A stretch of 64,000 nucleotides of DNA from Gammaproteobacteria bacterium (GTDB lineage: Bacteria; Pseudomonadota; Gammaproteobacteria; Ga0077536). The notes below the pieces were generated by a model. That model made no database searches. It saw nothing but the letters and a program-made list of their open reading frames with translations, and had not been told where the DNA came from. Shown piece by piece: positions 51,412 to 62,516 of this stretch. How positions within the stretch are numbered: position 1 is the stretch's first letter; the number at the start of each line of letters is the position of its first letter. The stretch is taken from contig JACKNG010000004.1 in the NCBI GenBank assembly GCA_024235015.1, positions 562,238 through 626,237 on the forward strand, read 5' to 3'. A program made the translations under genes and the position numbers.

Positions 51412-51443
51412 GGTGTCTGACACCGGGGTATGAGTACTTGATG
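51412..51443. repeat. Family B repeat unit
   Basis: GGTGTCTGACACCGGGGTAT followed by GAGTACTTGATG, a direct second copy 11 bases after the previous unit. Confidence 0.8.
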
Positions 51444-51494
51444 CATAGGACCGGCGAGCGGGGCGGCTAGCCGGGCCGGGGGAGGGCCGGAAGC

Positions 51495-51872
51495 ATGGTC
51501 AAGGAGAGTTGGGTGCGCTTCACCCTGTGGGTGAGCTGCCCGTTCAATCTCGGCGCAGCGGCGCTGTTCGCGATGCCCGGTGCGGCGCCCGGCCGGCTGG
51601 CCGGGCTGCCGCCGTCGGCGCCGGCGGTCTACACCGCACTGACGGCCTTTCTCGTTGCCCTGTTCGGCTTCACCTATGCCTGGCTCGCGCAGCAGCGCGA
51701 GATCGACCGGCCCCTGGTCGGCATGCTCGCCATCGGCAAGACCGGGGTCTTCGTCGTCGCCGTGGTACTGGCCGTGGCGGGTGCCGCGGCGCCCCGCCTG
51801 GTCGGGTTGGCGGCCGGCGATCTCGTGCTCGGCCTGCTGTGGCTGACCTGGCTCGCGCAGACGCGCGGCTGA
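51495..51872 (+). CDS. Small integral membrane protein
   Basis: 125 residues with four predicted membrane helices at about 10-30, 43-64, 72-95 and 98-120. There is a conserved-looking amphipathic connection AWLAQQREIDRPLVGMLAIG between helices 2 and 3. No family recognised. ATG 51495 has GGAGGG 9 bases upstream. It converges on the lipocalin-like gene, with 11 bases between stops. Confidence 0.75.
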   Translation: MVKESWVRFTLWVSCPFNLGAAALFAMPGAAPGRLAGLPPSAPAVYTALTAFLVALFGFTYAWLAQQREIDRPLVGMLAIGKTGVFVVAVVLAVAGAAAPRLVGLAAGDLVLGLLWLTWLAQTRG

Positions 51873-51883
51873 GGGCGTCCGCC

Positions 51884-52345
51884 TCAGGCGACCTTCTGCC
51901 AGACCAGGGTGTGGACGGATTTCTCGCCGTCGTTGCCGCGCATCGGCGGCGTGCGCAGGGTGAGCTTGTCACCAGCGAACTCGTAGAAACGGATCTGGTC
52001 CTGGCCGGGCCAGTTCGGCACCGTCGCGCCCTGGACGTGGTGGATCACGGTGCCGTTGGCGGCATCGACGGTGTAGGTGCCGAAGTAGGCGGTATAGGTC
52101 TGGAAGGCCTCGCGGTACTCGGCATCGGAGACTTCCTGCGGGTTGCGCGAGCTGAACGGCGGGCGGCCCTCGCCCATCAGTTGCGCGGCCATGTTGCCGG
52201 CATCGTCGTAGTTGATGCGGCCGACCACGCGCTCGCCGAGCGGAAAGGGCACGCGGCCGGAAGTGCGGTCCGAGTAGCTGTCGAGCAGTTTCCAGGTGCC
52301 GACGAAGACGGCTCTCGCGGCGTCGTTGGTTTGGGGATCGGGCAT
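51884..52345 (-). CDS. Lipocalin-like domain protein
   Basis: 153 residues. The sequence VGTWKLLDSYSDRTSGRVPF, RINYDDAGNMAAQLMGEGRP and AYFGTYTVDAANGTVIHHVQ is typical of the lipocalin-like domain family (PF13924): an opening GTW motif and a short beta barrel for a small hydrophobic ligand. Some members take part in polyketide modification. There is no signal peptide, so a cytoplasmic role is expected. Confidence 0.88.
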   Translation of the reverse strand: MPDPQTNDAARAVFVGTWKLLDSYSDRTSGRVPFPLGERVVGRINYDDAGNMAAQLMGEGRPPFSSRNPQEVSDAEYREAFQTYTAYFGTYTVDAANGTVIHHVQGATVPNWPGQDQIRFYEFAGDKLTLRTPPMRGNDGEKSVHTLVWQKVA

Positions 52346-52527
52346 GATGCGGGTCCGGTATTTTCAGCGCGCCCATCCTGCGCATTCGCGCCCGGGCTTG
52401 CAAGGCCGGGCCCGGTGAGAGGCCGGTCACGGCGCCGGCGTGGCCGCCCCTGGTGTCGTTTACCTGCCGCCGGTGACCGCGCACAATGGCCGCTCCCGCC
52501 CCTGTAGCGCACTGTCCTGGAGTCCCC

Positions 52528-52965
52528 ATGCGTTTCCTGCTCGCCTTCACCTGTGCGCTCGCCGGCGCGTTCGCCAACGCTGCCGAGCCCGCGCCCGATG
52601 CGCAGCGCCTGCCCCTCAAGCAGGCCTTCGACGGCGCCATGACCTGCGCGGCGCTGGCCGCTATCAAGAGTGACGCGGCACTTGGCGACGAGCAGAAGAT
52701 CTGGGGCAACCGTTCGTTCGCCTTCGGCATGTTCGCCGCCCAGGTCTATTACAACCTGACCCAGAAACCGCTTTCGGGCGAAGAGCTGGGCCAGGCCGTC
52801 AACCAGTACGCCGACGGCCTGGCGGTGATGGTCGAGGAAGAGCTCGAGCCCTTCGAACAGGGCTGCAGCGCGAAGTACGAGTTCGCCGACGAGCTGTGCC
52901 TGCAGAACGCGTGTCCCTATCCCGAGGTGGTGGAAGCGGCGCCGGCCGCGCCGACGGCGGAGTAG
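52528..52965 (+). CDS. Hypothetical secreted protein
   Basis: 145 residues with a Sec signal peptide (RFLLAFTCALAGAFANAAEP). The mature region is helical and acidic, with four Cys (MTCAALAA, QGCSAKY, ELCLQNAC) that could form two disulfides, and a C-terminal Ala/Pro/Glu tail. No family recognised. Start ATG 52528 is fixed by the signal peptide; TCCTGGAGT precedes it. Confidence 0.7.
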   Translation: MRFLLAFTCALAGAFANAAEPAPDAQRLPLKQAFDGAMTCAALAAIKSDAALGDEQKIWGNRSFAFGMFAAQVYYNLTQKPLSGEELGQAVNQYADGLAVMVEEELEPFEQGCSAKYEFADELCLQNACPYPEVVEAAPAAPTAE

Positions 52966-53094
52966 CGATCGCCGCGGTCGGCAGGCTGGTGACGGGGCCG
53001 GGCCGCGCGTTCGCGGCGTTTCGAGGGGGCGACCGGTTTCGATCGCGACGGCGGCTGTCGCCGTGCCGGTGAAGGGCGTGGCGCCGACGGTGCC

Positions 53095-53112
53095 TGGCCC
53101 CGTGCGGGGTCA
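53095..53112. terminator. Hairpin between convergent genes
   Basis: TGGCCCC / GGGGTCA arms (7 bp with one G-T pair) around GTGC, between the secreted protein stop (52965) and the P450 stop (53133). Short candidate terminator. The remainder of this 167-bp gap holds nothing recognised. Confidence 0.4.
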
Positions 53113-53132
53113 CACACCTTGCCGGGGTTCTG

Positions 53133-54377
53133 TCAGGACGCCGGTTCCAGCCTGACCGGCAGCGACTCGACGACGCGGAAGCGCGAGCGGTGCGGGCGCA
53201 CCGTCGGGCCGGCGCGCTCGAAGCGCGGAAAACGTTCGAGCAGTTTGCCGAAGGCGATGCGCGCCTCGATGCGCGCGACCGAGTTGCCGGCGCAGGTATG
53301 GATGCCGTGGGCGAAGGCGAGGTGCTTGTTCGGGTTGCGGGCGATGTCGAAAGTCTCGGGCTGGTCGAAGCGGGCCGGGTCGCGGTTGGCCGCGGCGATG
53401 CCGAGGTGCAGAAAGGTTCCGGGCGCGAGGTCGACGCCGCCGAGGCTGGTCGCCGCGGTGGTACGGCGATTGCCGATCTGCAGCGGGCTCTCGAAGCGCA
53501 GCATCTCTTCCACCGCCGACTTGATCAGCGCCGGCTCGTCCTGCAGGCGCGCGCGCTGCTCCGGGTAGCGCAGCAGCAGGTCGACGCCGTTGGCGATCAG
53601 GCTGCCGGTGGTGTCGTGGCCGGCGTTCAGCATGAAGATCGAGTTGTGCAGGATCTCGAGCTCGGTGAGGGTGTCGGCGTCGTCCGCGTCGCCCTCGCTC
53701 GCCTCGATCAGGGCCCACAGCACGTCCATGGCGTCGGCGCCGGGCGGGTTGGCGCGCTTGCGCGCGATGAGCGTGCGCAGGTAGGCCTTGAAGTCCTCCA
53801 CCGCCCGGTTGCCCGTGGCGAGTTCCGCGGCCGAGCGCACCGGTTCGAGCGCGCCGAGGATGGCATTGGCCCAGGCGCGCAGCGGGTTGCGTTCGTCGTA
53901 GGGCACGCCGAGCAATTCGCCGATGAGGTTCAGCGGCACCACGGTGGCGAATTCCTGCGCGATGTCGATGGTGCCGCGCTCGGCGGCACGGTCGAGCAGG
54001 GCATCGACCATGCGCGCGATGCTGTCTTCCATCTGGCGCAGCACGCGGTGGGCGAAGAACGGCGCGAGCAGGCGGCGCACCCGGGTGTGGTAGGGCGGGT
54101 CGTTGAACACGATCGAGGTCGTGTGGTGCTCGTAGAGCGGCGAATCGCCGAAGCGCGGCTTGAAGTCGACGCGCTTGTCGGAGCTGAACAGCACCGGGTC
54201 GCCGAAGACCTGCAGCAGGTCGGCGTAGCGCGTCAGCAGGTAGGAACCATCGGGCTGGCGGCACAGCGGGGCATGCGCGCGCAGGGTGGCGAAATCCGGG
54301 TAGGGATCGACGGCGAAGGCGTGGTCGCTGGTGGCGAGCACGAAATCGGCGGCGCTGGCGGCGGTGAGGCGGCTCAT
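53133..54377 (-). CDS. Cytochrome P450
   Basis: 414 residues. The I-helix is FMLNAGHDTTGSLIANGVDL (classical AGHDTT oxygen-activation motif), the K-helix Glu and Arg are in VEEMLRFESPLQ, and the heme loop is FAHGIHTCAG (355-364) with Cys362. Soluble bacterial type. Its start ATG overlaps the stop of the upstream FAH gene (ATGA), so expression is translationally coupled. It is unlike the P450 at 1458 in its I-helix and is presumably a different subfamily. Substrate unknown, but linkage to an FAH hydrolase suggests oxidation within a catabolic pathway. Confidence 0.95.
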   Translation of the reverse strand: MSRLTAASAADFVLATSDHAFAVDPYPDFATLRAHAPLCRQPDGSYLLTRYADLLQVFGDPVLFSSDKRVDFKPRFGDSPLYEHHTTSIVFNDPPYHTRVRRLLAPFFAHRVLRQMEDSIARMVDALLDRAAERGTIDIAQEFATVVPLNLIGELLGVPYDERNPLRAWANAILGALEPVRSAAELATGNRAVEDFKAYLRTLIARKRANPPGADAMDVLWALIEASEGDADDADTLTELEILHNSIFMLNAGHDTTGSLIANGVDLLLRYPEQRARLQDEPALIKSAVEEMLRFESPLQIGNRRTTAATSLGGVDLAPGTFLHLGIAAANRDPARFDQPETFDIARNPNKHLAFAHGIHTCAGNSVARIEARIAFGKLLERFPRFERAGPTVRPHRSRFRVVESLPVRLEPAS

Positions 54378-55354
54378 GCCGGGCCCGCGATGCGGTTCTC
54401 GAGCGCGCCGAAGATGGAGCGGCCGGCGGCGTCGCACATCTCGATGCGGACGACGTCGCCGAAGCACAACCACGGCGTGAGCGTACGGCCGGCCTGCTCG
54501 TCGTCGAAACGCGCCTCGGCCAGGCAGCCGTGGCCGCTCGCCGGGTCGCGGTTCGACACCGCGCCGGCGGCGATGATGGTGCCGGCACCGAGCGCGCGGG
54601 TGCGCGCGGCATGGGCGATGAGCCGGGGATAGCCGAAGAAGGCGTCGACGCCGGCGTCGGGGCAGCCCACGGCGCGCGCGTTGACGAACGATTGCAGGCG
54701 GCCGTGCAACAGTGCGCCGTCCCAGGCCGCACCCAGCGCGTCGGGGGTGACGGCGACCGGCGAGAACGCGCTGGTCGGCTTCGATTGCACGAAGCCGAAG
54801 CCCTTGGGCAGCTCGCTGCGGGTCAGCGCGCGGCAGGTGAAGTCGTTCATCAGCATGACGAGCTTGACGTGGCTCGCGGCCGCGCCGACGTCCACCCCCA
54901 TCGGCACGTCGTCGGTGACGATGGCAATCTCGGCCTCGAAGTCGATGTCGAGATCTTCCGAGGGCAGGTGCATCGCGCCGTGCGGCGCGCAGAAACCGTC
55001 GGACACGCCCTGGTACATGAGCGGCTCGGTGTCGTGGTTGGCGGGCATCGCCGCGCCGCGCGCCCGCCGTGCCTTCTCCATGTGATGCAGGTAGACCGAG
55101 CCGTCGAGGAACTGGTAGGCGCGTGGCAGCGGGCTGGCCAGAGCCGACACGTCGAGCGCGAAGGCGTCGGCGCAGCGGCCCGCGGCGAGGTCGGCGGCGA
55201 CGGCACGCAGCGCCGGTTCGGCGCGCGTCCAGTCGTCCAGCGCGCGCTGCAGGGTGGGCGCGATTGCGGCCACGGCCACCGCGCGTTCGAGGGCGTCGTC
55301 GACCACCACCAGGGTGCCGTCGCGGCCGCCGCCGGCGAGGCTCGCGAGTTTCAC
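54374..55354 (-). CDS. Fumarylacetoacetate hydrolase family protein
   Basis: 326 residues starting with GTG 55354. The FAH catalytic domain is recognised by YLHHMEKARRARGA, DFEAEIAIVTDDVPMGVDVG (metal-binding Glu-x-Glu), LMNDFTCRALTRSEL and the final DVVRIEMCDAAGRSIFG. Enzymes of this family cleave C-C bonds in fumarylacetoacetate or related dioic acids with Mg or Ca. Its GTG start lies over the stop of the preceding gene (GTGA), and its own stop overlaps the P450 start (ATGA), giving a three-gene coupled operon. Confidence 0.9.
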   Translation of the reverse strand: MKLASLAGGGRDGTLVVVDDALERAVAVAAIAPTLQRALDDWTRAEPALRAVAADLAAGRCADAFALDVSALASPLPRAYQFLDGSVYLHHMEKARRARGAAMPANHDTEPLMYQGVSDGFCAPHGAMHLPSEDLDIDFEAEIAIVTDDVPMGVDVGAAASHVKLVMLMNDFTCRALTRSELPKGFGFVQSKPTSAFSPVAVTPDALGAAWDGALLHGRLQSFVNARAVGCPDAGVDAFFGYPRLIAHAARTRALGAGTIIAAGAVSNRDPASGHGCLAEARFDDEQAGRTLTPWLCFGDVVRIEMCDAAGRSIFGALENRIAGPA

Positions 55355-55974
55355 TCGGCGCTGTCCGTCCGCTCTGCGTCGTCGTCCGCCGGCCCGCCGA
55401 GGCGCTTGCCGACGGGGCACTGCTCGCGCGCCGGGTCGCAGATGCGCTGGTAGGCGAGGAAGCCGAGCCACAGCTTGCGTTCGTCGAGCGAGACCGGCGA
55501 CGGGCCGTCGAGGGCGTAGGGTTCGACCTGCCAGGCCTTCTGCAGCAGGTAGAAGTTCTGTTCGCCGGCGATGCCGCGCAGGAGGATGAAATCGCCCCGC
55601 CCGCTCTCGGGGTTGCGCCCGCAGCGCATGATGACCGCGAGCGTCGGGTGGGCGTCGACCCCGCCGAGCTCGACCGGCTGGACGTCGAACTCGGGGCACT
55701 GCTTGCCGAGATGCACGGCGATGCGCGAGAGCATGGTGTCCGGGTCGGCATTGGCCTCGCCGAGCAGGATCTGCACGGTCAGCATCTCGCGCCAGTCGTC
55801 GCCGTCCTGGCCTTCCGGCACGTACTCGGTGGTGGCGAGGTTCTCGTCGAGATCGCCGTAGACCTCGTGCCAGCCGTCGGGCTCGGCGAACAGCAGTTGT
55901 TCGTTGTGCTCGGCGGCCGTCGCGCCGGCGCTGAGGCCGAGCAGGGCGCCGAGCAGGGCAAGGCATAGCGGCAT
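55351..55974 (-). CDS. Hypothetical secreted protein
   Basis: 207 residues. Signal peptide LCLALLGALLGLSAGATAAE. The mature protein is acidic, with Cys pairs (QCPEFD, MRCGRN, ICDPAREQCP) and no recognised domain. It is the first gene of the coupled unit with FAH and P450. An exported first gene ahead of two cytoplasmic enzymes is unusual. ATG 55974 is the natural start. A family C repeat lies 40 bases upstream. Confidence 0.7.
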   Translation of the reverse strand: MPLCLALLGALLGLSAGATAAEHNEQLLFAEPDGWHEVYGDLDENLATTEYVPEGQDGDDWREMLTVQILLGEANADPDTMLSRIAVHLGKQCPEFDVQPVELGGVDAHPTLAVIMRCGRNPESGRGDFILLRGIAGEQNFYLLQKAWQVEPYALDGPSPVSLDERKLWLGFLAYQRICDPAREQCPVGKRLGGPADDDAERTDSAE

Positions 55975-56013
55975 GGTGCGGACTCCCGGGGTGGAACGAC
56001 CCCTGTTCGATGC

Positions 56014-56157
56014 GTTAACGGCCTGGTGAAAAGTGACCGCGGTCGTGGTCAGCGTTGCGTGCGCGCCTGCGATCCTCGTGCATTCGCATGAATTCCGATC
56101 CTCGTTTCGCTCGCGCCTTGCCCACGACCGACCTCGTCACGCTTTTCACCGGCCTGC
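56014..56157. repeat. Family C inverted-repeat element, copy 2
   Basis: Left end GTTAACGGCCTGGTGAAAAG and right end GCTTTTCACCGGCCTG (up to 56156) form imperfect arms of about 40 bases that continue as TGACCGCGGTCGTGG / GGTCGGTCGTGGG on the opposite strand. The middle holds two copies of CGATCCTCGT. It lies between the secreted protein gene and the end of the carboxylase alpha gene. Confidence 0.75.
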
Positions 56158-56245
56158 CAGGGTGCCGGGCGTGGCCGGCGCCGTCCAGCGGGCACGTCGC
56201 GCGCCAACGGCCGGCTGTCGGCCGGCCGGTCAAGGCCTGCCGCCT

Positions 56246-58243
<1,998 letters not shown>

Positions 58244-58296
58244 GGCGGCTACCTCGGGAGATGACGCTGCAGGCGGGGCGATGCGGCCACGCCTGC

Positions 58297-59904
58297 TCAC
58301 ATGCGGAACAGGCCGAAGCGGGTGTCCGGGATCGGCGCGTTGAGGGTCGACCACAGCGACAGGCCGAGCACGCGGCGGGTCTGGGCGGGGTCGACGATGC
58401 CGTCGTCCCACAGGCGCGCGGTGGCGTAGTAGGGGTGGCCCTGCTCTTCGTACTGGGCACGGATGGGCGCCTTGAAGGCCTCTTCCTCGTCGGCCGGCCA
58501 TTCGCCGCCGCGCCCCTCGATGCCGTCGCGACGCACCGTGGCGAGCACCGCCGCGGCCTGTTCGCCGCCCATCACGCTGATGCGGGAGTTCGGCCACATC
58601 CAGAGATAACGCGGCGAGTAGGCGCGTCCGCACATGCCGTAGTTGCCGGCGCCGAAGCTGCCGCCGATGATCAAGGTGATCTTCGGCACCTGCGCGGTGG
58701 CCACCGCGGTGACCAGCTTGGCCCCGTCCTTGGCGATGCCGCCGTTCTCGTACTTGCGCCCGACCATGAAGCCGGTGATGTTCTGCAGGAACAGCAACGG
58801 CACCTTGCGCTGGGCGCACAGTTCGATGAAGTGCGCACCCTTCTGCGCCGATTCGCTGAACAGGATGCCGTTGTTGGCGATGATGCCGACCGGCACGCCG
58901 TAGAGGTGGGCAAAGCCGGTGACGAGGGTCGACCCGTAGCGCGCCTTGAACTCGTCGAAGCGCGAGCCGTCGACCACGCGCGCGATGATCTCGCGCACGT
59001 CGTAGGGCTGGCGCGTGTCGGTCGGCAGTACGCCGTAGATCTCCGCCGGGTCGTAGAGCGGCTCCTCGCTGGCGCTGAGGTTCACCGACTGCGGGCGGCG
59101 GCGGTTGAGGTTGGCGACGATGTGGCGCGCGATGGCGAGCGCGTGACTGTCGTTCTCAGCCAGGTGATCGGCCACGCCGGAGAGGCGGGTATGGACGTCG
59201 CCGCCGCCGAGATCCTCGGCGCTGACGACCTCGCCCGTCGCGGCTTTCACCAGCGGCGGGCCGCCGAGGAAGATGGTGCCCTGGTTCTTGACGATGACGG
59301 TGTCGTCGCTCATCGCCGGCACGTAGGCGCCGCCCGCGGTGCACGAGCCCATCACCACCGCGATCTGCGGGATGCCCATGGCGCTCATGTTGGCCTGGTT
59401 GTAGAAGATGCGGCCGAAGTGTTCGCGGTCGGGGAAGACCTCGTCCTGCTTGGGCAGGAAGGCGCCGCCGGAATCGACCAGGTAGAGGCACGGCAGGTGG
59501 TTCTCACGCGCGATTTCCTGCGCGCGCAGGTGCTTCTTCACCGTCATCGGGTAGTAGGTGCCGCCTTTCACGGTGGCATCGTTGGCGATGATCATGCACT
59601 CGGTGTCGTGGACGCGGCCGACCCCGGCGATCATGCCGGCGGCCGGGGCGTCACCGTCGTACATTCCGAACGCGGCGAGCTGGCCGATTTCGAGGAAGGG
59701 CGTGCCCGGGTCGAGCAGGCGATCGACGCGGTCGCGCGGTAGCAGCTTGCCGCGCGCGACGTGCTTCTCGCGTGCCGCCGCGCCGCCGCCGGCAGCGACC
59801 TCGGCGGCCCGGGCGCGCAGGTCGGCGACCAGGCCGCGCATGTGCTCGGCGTTGGCGCGGAACTCCTCCGAGCGCGGATTGATGGCGGACTTGAGCTGAT
59901 TCAT
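58297..59904 (-). CDS. liuB: Methylcrotonyl-CoA carboxylase, carboxyltransferase beta subunit
   Basis: 535 residues, the length of MCC beta. Carboxyltransferase landmarks: LLPRDRVDRLLDPGTPFLEI, GMYDGDAPAAGMIAGVGRVH, YLVDSGGAFLPKQDEVFPDR, VMGSCTAGGAYVPAMSD and LIIGGSFGAGNYGMCGRAYS. It moves the carboxyl group from biotin to 3-methylcrotonyl-CoA, giving 3-methylglutaconyl-CoA. The usual liuC hydratase between beta and alpha is absent. Upstream lies a strong hairpin (59968-59997) that separates it from the RND gene, so it probably has its own promoter. Confidence 0.95.
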   Translation of the reverse strand: MNQLKSAINPRSEEFRANAEHMRGLVADLRARAAEVAAGGGAAAREKHVARGKLLPRDRVDRLLDPGTPFLEIGQLAAFGMYDGDAPAAGMIAGVGRVHDTECMIIANDATVKGGTYYPMTVKKHLRAQEIARENHLPCLYLVDSGGAFLPKQDEVFPDREHFGRIFYNQANMSAMGIPQIAVVMGSCTAGGAYVPAMSDDTVIVKNQGTIFLGGPPLVKAATGEVVSAEDLGGGDVHTRLSGVADHLAENDSHALAIARHIVANLNRRRPQSVNLSASEEPLYDPAEIYGVLPTDTRQPYDVREIIARVVDGSRFDEFKARYGSTLVTGFAHLYGVPVGIIANNGILFSESAQKGAHFIELCAQRKVPLLFLQNITGFMVGRKYENGGIAKDGAKLVTAVATAQVPKITLIIGGSFGAGNYGMCGRAYSPRYLWMWPNSRISVMGGEQAAAVLATVRRDGIEGRGGEWPADEEEAFKAPIRAQYEEQGHPYYATARLWDDGIVDPAQTRRVLGLSLWSTLNAPIPDTRFGLFRM

Positions 59905-59967
59905 CCCCTCTCTCCCGTCGACGGCACGGCCGGCGCCGCGCGGCGCCAGTGTACCGGTTTCGTCCGT

Positions 59968-59997
59968 GCCCCCGGCGAACCGCGGCTCGCCGGGGGC
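59968..59997 (-). terminator. Strong hairpin after the RND gene
   Basis: Perfect 11-bp stem GCCCCCGGCGA / TCGCCGGGGGC with an 8-base loop lies 16 bases past the exporter stop on the minus strand, followed by ACGGACGAAACC. It should end or reduce transcription from the isovaleryl-CoA dehydrogenase/RND unit before the carboxylase genes. Confidence 0.6.
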
Positions 59998-60013
59998 TCA
60001 CCCGGGCGTGACC

Positions 60014-62428
60014 TCAGGCGACGTGCGCCTCGCCGGCGAACTCCCGGATGTCGAAGCTCTCACCCACCATGAGGTCCTCGCGGGCGAGGAAGCGCGGGTG
60101 GATGAACCATACCAGCAGCGGCAGCAGCACCAGCGACAGCACCATGTTGATGAGCATGATCGCGACCAGCAGCATGCCCATGTCGGCCATGAACTTGAGG
60201 TCCGACAGGAAGTACCACGGCAGGATGCCGAGCAGCATGATGGTGGCGGTGAACATGATTGCCTTGCCCGTCGTCGTCAGCGCGGCGTTGATGGCCTGCG
60301 GCAGGTTGTGATCGTGCGCGGTGTACTCCTCGCAGATGCGCGACAGCAGGTAGATGCCGTAGTCGATGCCGACGCCGACGCCCATCACCGCCACGATCAC
60401 GGCATTGATGTCCATGCCGATGCCGAGCACGTGCATGGAGGCACCGAGCAGGAAGTTCGACAGGTTCACCGGCACCAGCAGGATCACCGCGGCCATCAGC
60501 GAGCGGTAGGCGTAGGCCGAGATCACCATCACGGCGAGGTTGACCAGGCCGAGGATGAACCAGTGGTAACGCTCGACCACGCTGTTCATGGCCTGCTGCA
60601 GGGCGATCACGCCGGTGCCGAGGCGCACGCGGAATTCCGGGTGATCCTCGCCGACCTGCGCGACCGCCTGGCGCGCGCTCTCCAGCGCGGCGTCGACCGT
60701 CTCCTGCTTGTTGTCCTTGTACCAGAGCGAGACGGTCGAGTTCTGCACGTTGAAGTCGACCACGTGGCTGAAGTTGATCGGGCTCGAACCCATCATGGTG
60801 GCGAAACCGGCCGCGGCGATGGCGTCGTCGGTCTGATCCAGTGGCAACCACTTGGGGTTGCCGCCCGAGAACAGGCGGTTGACCTCGCCCATGTAGTCGG
60901 TGAAGGACAGGGTCGCGCGCGGCTGCAACTCGTGATTGCTCTCGATGATGGTCTGCAGTTCGCCGGAGACCTTGGCCACCTCGGCGGTGCGCGCAATACG
61001 ACGGTTCATGTCGTTGTTCTTCGCCTCGAGCACGATTTCGAGGGTGTTCATGCCGGGGAAGTGCGCGTTGATCGCGCGCACCGCGGTATTGAACTCGGAG
61101 TCGTGCCACAGCAGGTTGGAGCCCTCGACCGGGTTGCCGATCTTGATCTGCGAGTTGAGGTAGACCGCGGCGACGGCGATGCCGATGAAGACCACGCCGG
61201 TGAGGCGCGCGGTCTTGCCGAAGGTCAGGCGCGAGATGCGGTCGAGCAGCTGCTCCTGCACCAGGTGGATGCCCGATTCCTTCTTCTCACCGCCGACGAT
61301 CGCCTCGAGGTTCCTCGGCGCCGGCAGGTAGGACAGCAGGATGGAAATGAGGAACACGCCGGTGGGGATGATGAACAGCGCCCACATGCCGCAGAAGATG
61401 GCGTGGTTCTCCATCGTCTTGATCGGCGCCACGGCGATGAACACGATGCCGAAGACGTCGGTCATGATGCCGAGCACGGAGGGCGCCATCATGATGGCCA
61501 TGGTGATCTCGGCGGCTTTGCGTCGGTCCTTCAGGTGCATGAGGACTTCGTAGTAGCGTTCGGTGTACTGCACGCAGTGCGAGAAGGAGCGCGCGATCAG
61601 CAGCAGCGGCACGATCATGAGCAGCGGCTCGATCGGGCGCGCCATCCAGCCGATGAAGCCGAAACCCCATACGGCGGCGACCGCCGCGCACACGATCGGG
61701 GTCACGGTGCCGGCAAGGTTGCGCATGTAGAACACCAGCGCGATGACCAGCGCCGCCAGGGTGACGCCGAAGATGTTGTAGGTCTGCTTCTGCAGCAGGT
61801 AGACCCAGCCGGTCAGCGCCGGCTGGCCGGCGAGATGCACCTCGTGATGCGCGTCGCGGGCTTCGACCACCAGCTTCTGCACGAAGTCGAAGGCTTCGCC
61901 GTAGTCGACGGAGTCGAGGAAGGCGGCGTTGATCAGGGTCGCGGTCTCGTCGGTGGAGATGTAGAAGCGCTGGGCGTTGGGCGACTTCTCCACGCGGCGG
62001 CGGAAGTCCTGGATTTCCTCCTCGGTGGTCGGCGCGTGGTCGTCCATCAGCGGGCGCATGTCGATGCCCTCGGCATTGGCCTCGGCGTAGCGCAGCTTCT
62101 CGGTCGAGATGGAGACCACCTGGTCGTGGTCGATGCCCGGCGCGAGGTCGATGTCGCGGGTCATGCGGAAGACCTTGTCCAGGGTCTCCGGGTTGTAGAT
62201 GTCGCCGTCCTTGCGCTTGACCATGATCGACATGGTCAGCGGGTTGCCGAAGTTGCGGTGCGCGAAGAACACCTTCACGTACGGATCGTCGAGCGGCAAC
62301 AGGTCGTTGAAGATGGTGCGGATCTGCACGTGGGGGAAACCGGCGGCCATGCCGATGGTGACGAGGAGGAAGGCGACACCGACACTCGCGCGGTGTCGCA
62401 TGATCCAGGCAGCCAGACGAAATCTCAT
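60014..62428 (-). CDS. RND superfamily exporter (MMPL-like)
   Basis: 804 residues with two repeats of six membrane helices, each preceded by a large periplasmic domain. Helices include SVGVAFLLVTIGMAAGFPHV, GVTLAALVIALVFYMRNLAG, VIVAVMGVGVGIDYGIYLLS and MADMGMLLVAIMLINMVLSL; GVGVGIDYGIYL is the TM4-type motif with the proton-relay Asp. It belongs to the predicted exporter group that works with DUF1329 and LolA-like proteins (compare 15799-18028). ATG 62428 is chosen because it starts the first helix. It lies inside the leucine catabolism locus, between isovaleryl-CoA dehydrogenase and carboxylase beta. Confidence 0.93.
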   Translation of the reverse strand: MRFRLAAWIMRHRASVGVAFLLVTIGMAAGFPHVQIRTIFNDLLPLDDPYVKVFFAHRNFGNPLTMSIMVKRKDGDIYNPETLDKVFRMTRDIDLAPGIDHDQVVSISTEKLRYAEANAEGIDMRPLMDDHAPTTEEEIQDFRRRVEKSPNAQRFYISTDETATLINAAFLDSVDYGEAFDFVQKLVVEARDAHHEVHLAGQPALTGWVYLLQKQTYNIFGVTLAALVIALVFYMRNLAGTVTPIVCAAVAAVWGFGFIGWMARPIEPLLMIVPLLLIARSFSHCVQYTERYYEVLMHLKDRRKAAEITMAIMMAPSVLGIMTDVFGIVFIAVAPIKTMENHAIFCGMWALFIIPTGVFLISILLSYLPAPRNLEAIVGGEKKESGIHLVQEQLLDRISRLTFGKTARLTGVVFIGIAVAAVYLNSQIKIGNPVEGSNLLWHDSEFNTAVRAINAHFPGMNTLEIVLEAKNNDMNRRIARTAEVAKVSGELQTIIESNHELQPRATLSFTDYMGEVNRLFSGGNPKWLPLDQTDDAIAAAGFATMMGSSPINFSHVVDFNVQNSTVSLWYKDNKQETVDAALESARQAVAQVGEDHPEFRVRLGTGVIALQQAMNSVVERYHWFILGLVNLAVMVISAYAYRSLMAAVILLVPVNLSNFLLGASMHVLGIGMDINAVIVAVMGVGVGIDYGIYLLSRICEEYTAHDHNLPQAINAALTTTGKAIMFTATIMLLGILPWYFLSDLKFMADMGMLLVAIMLINMVLSLVLLPLLVWFIHPRFLAREDLMVGESFDIREFAGEAHVA

Positions 62429-62516
62429 GGGGCAGAAGCTCCGATCAAAGAAACTGTGAATACGTAGGATCGCCACGCGGACGGGAACCCGTCCGCGATC
62501 GAGGGCGACGAGGCGG

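Noticed and set aside
59966..62467. 833-codon open frame antisense to the RND exporter
   Set aside because: Composition is His/Asp/Gly/Arg-rich low complexity; the other strand has clear membrane helices and family motifs.
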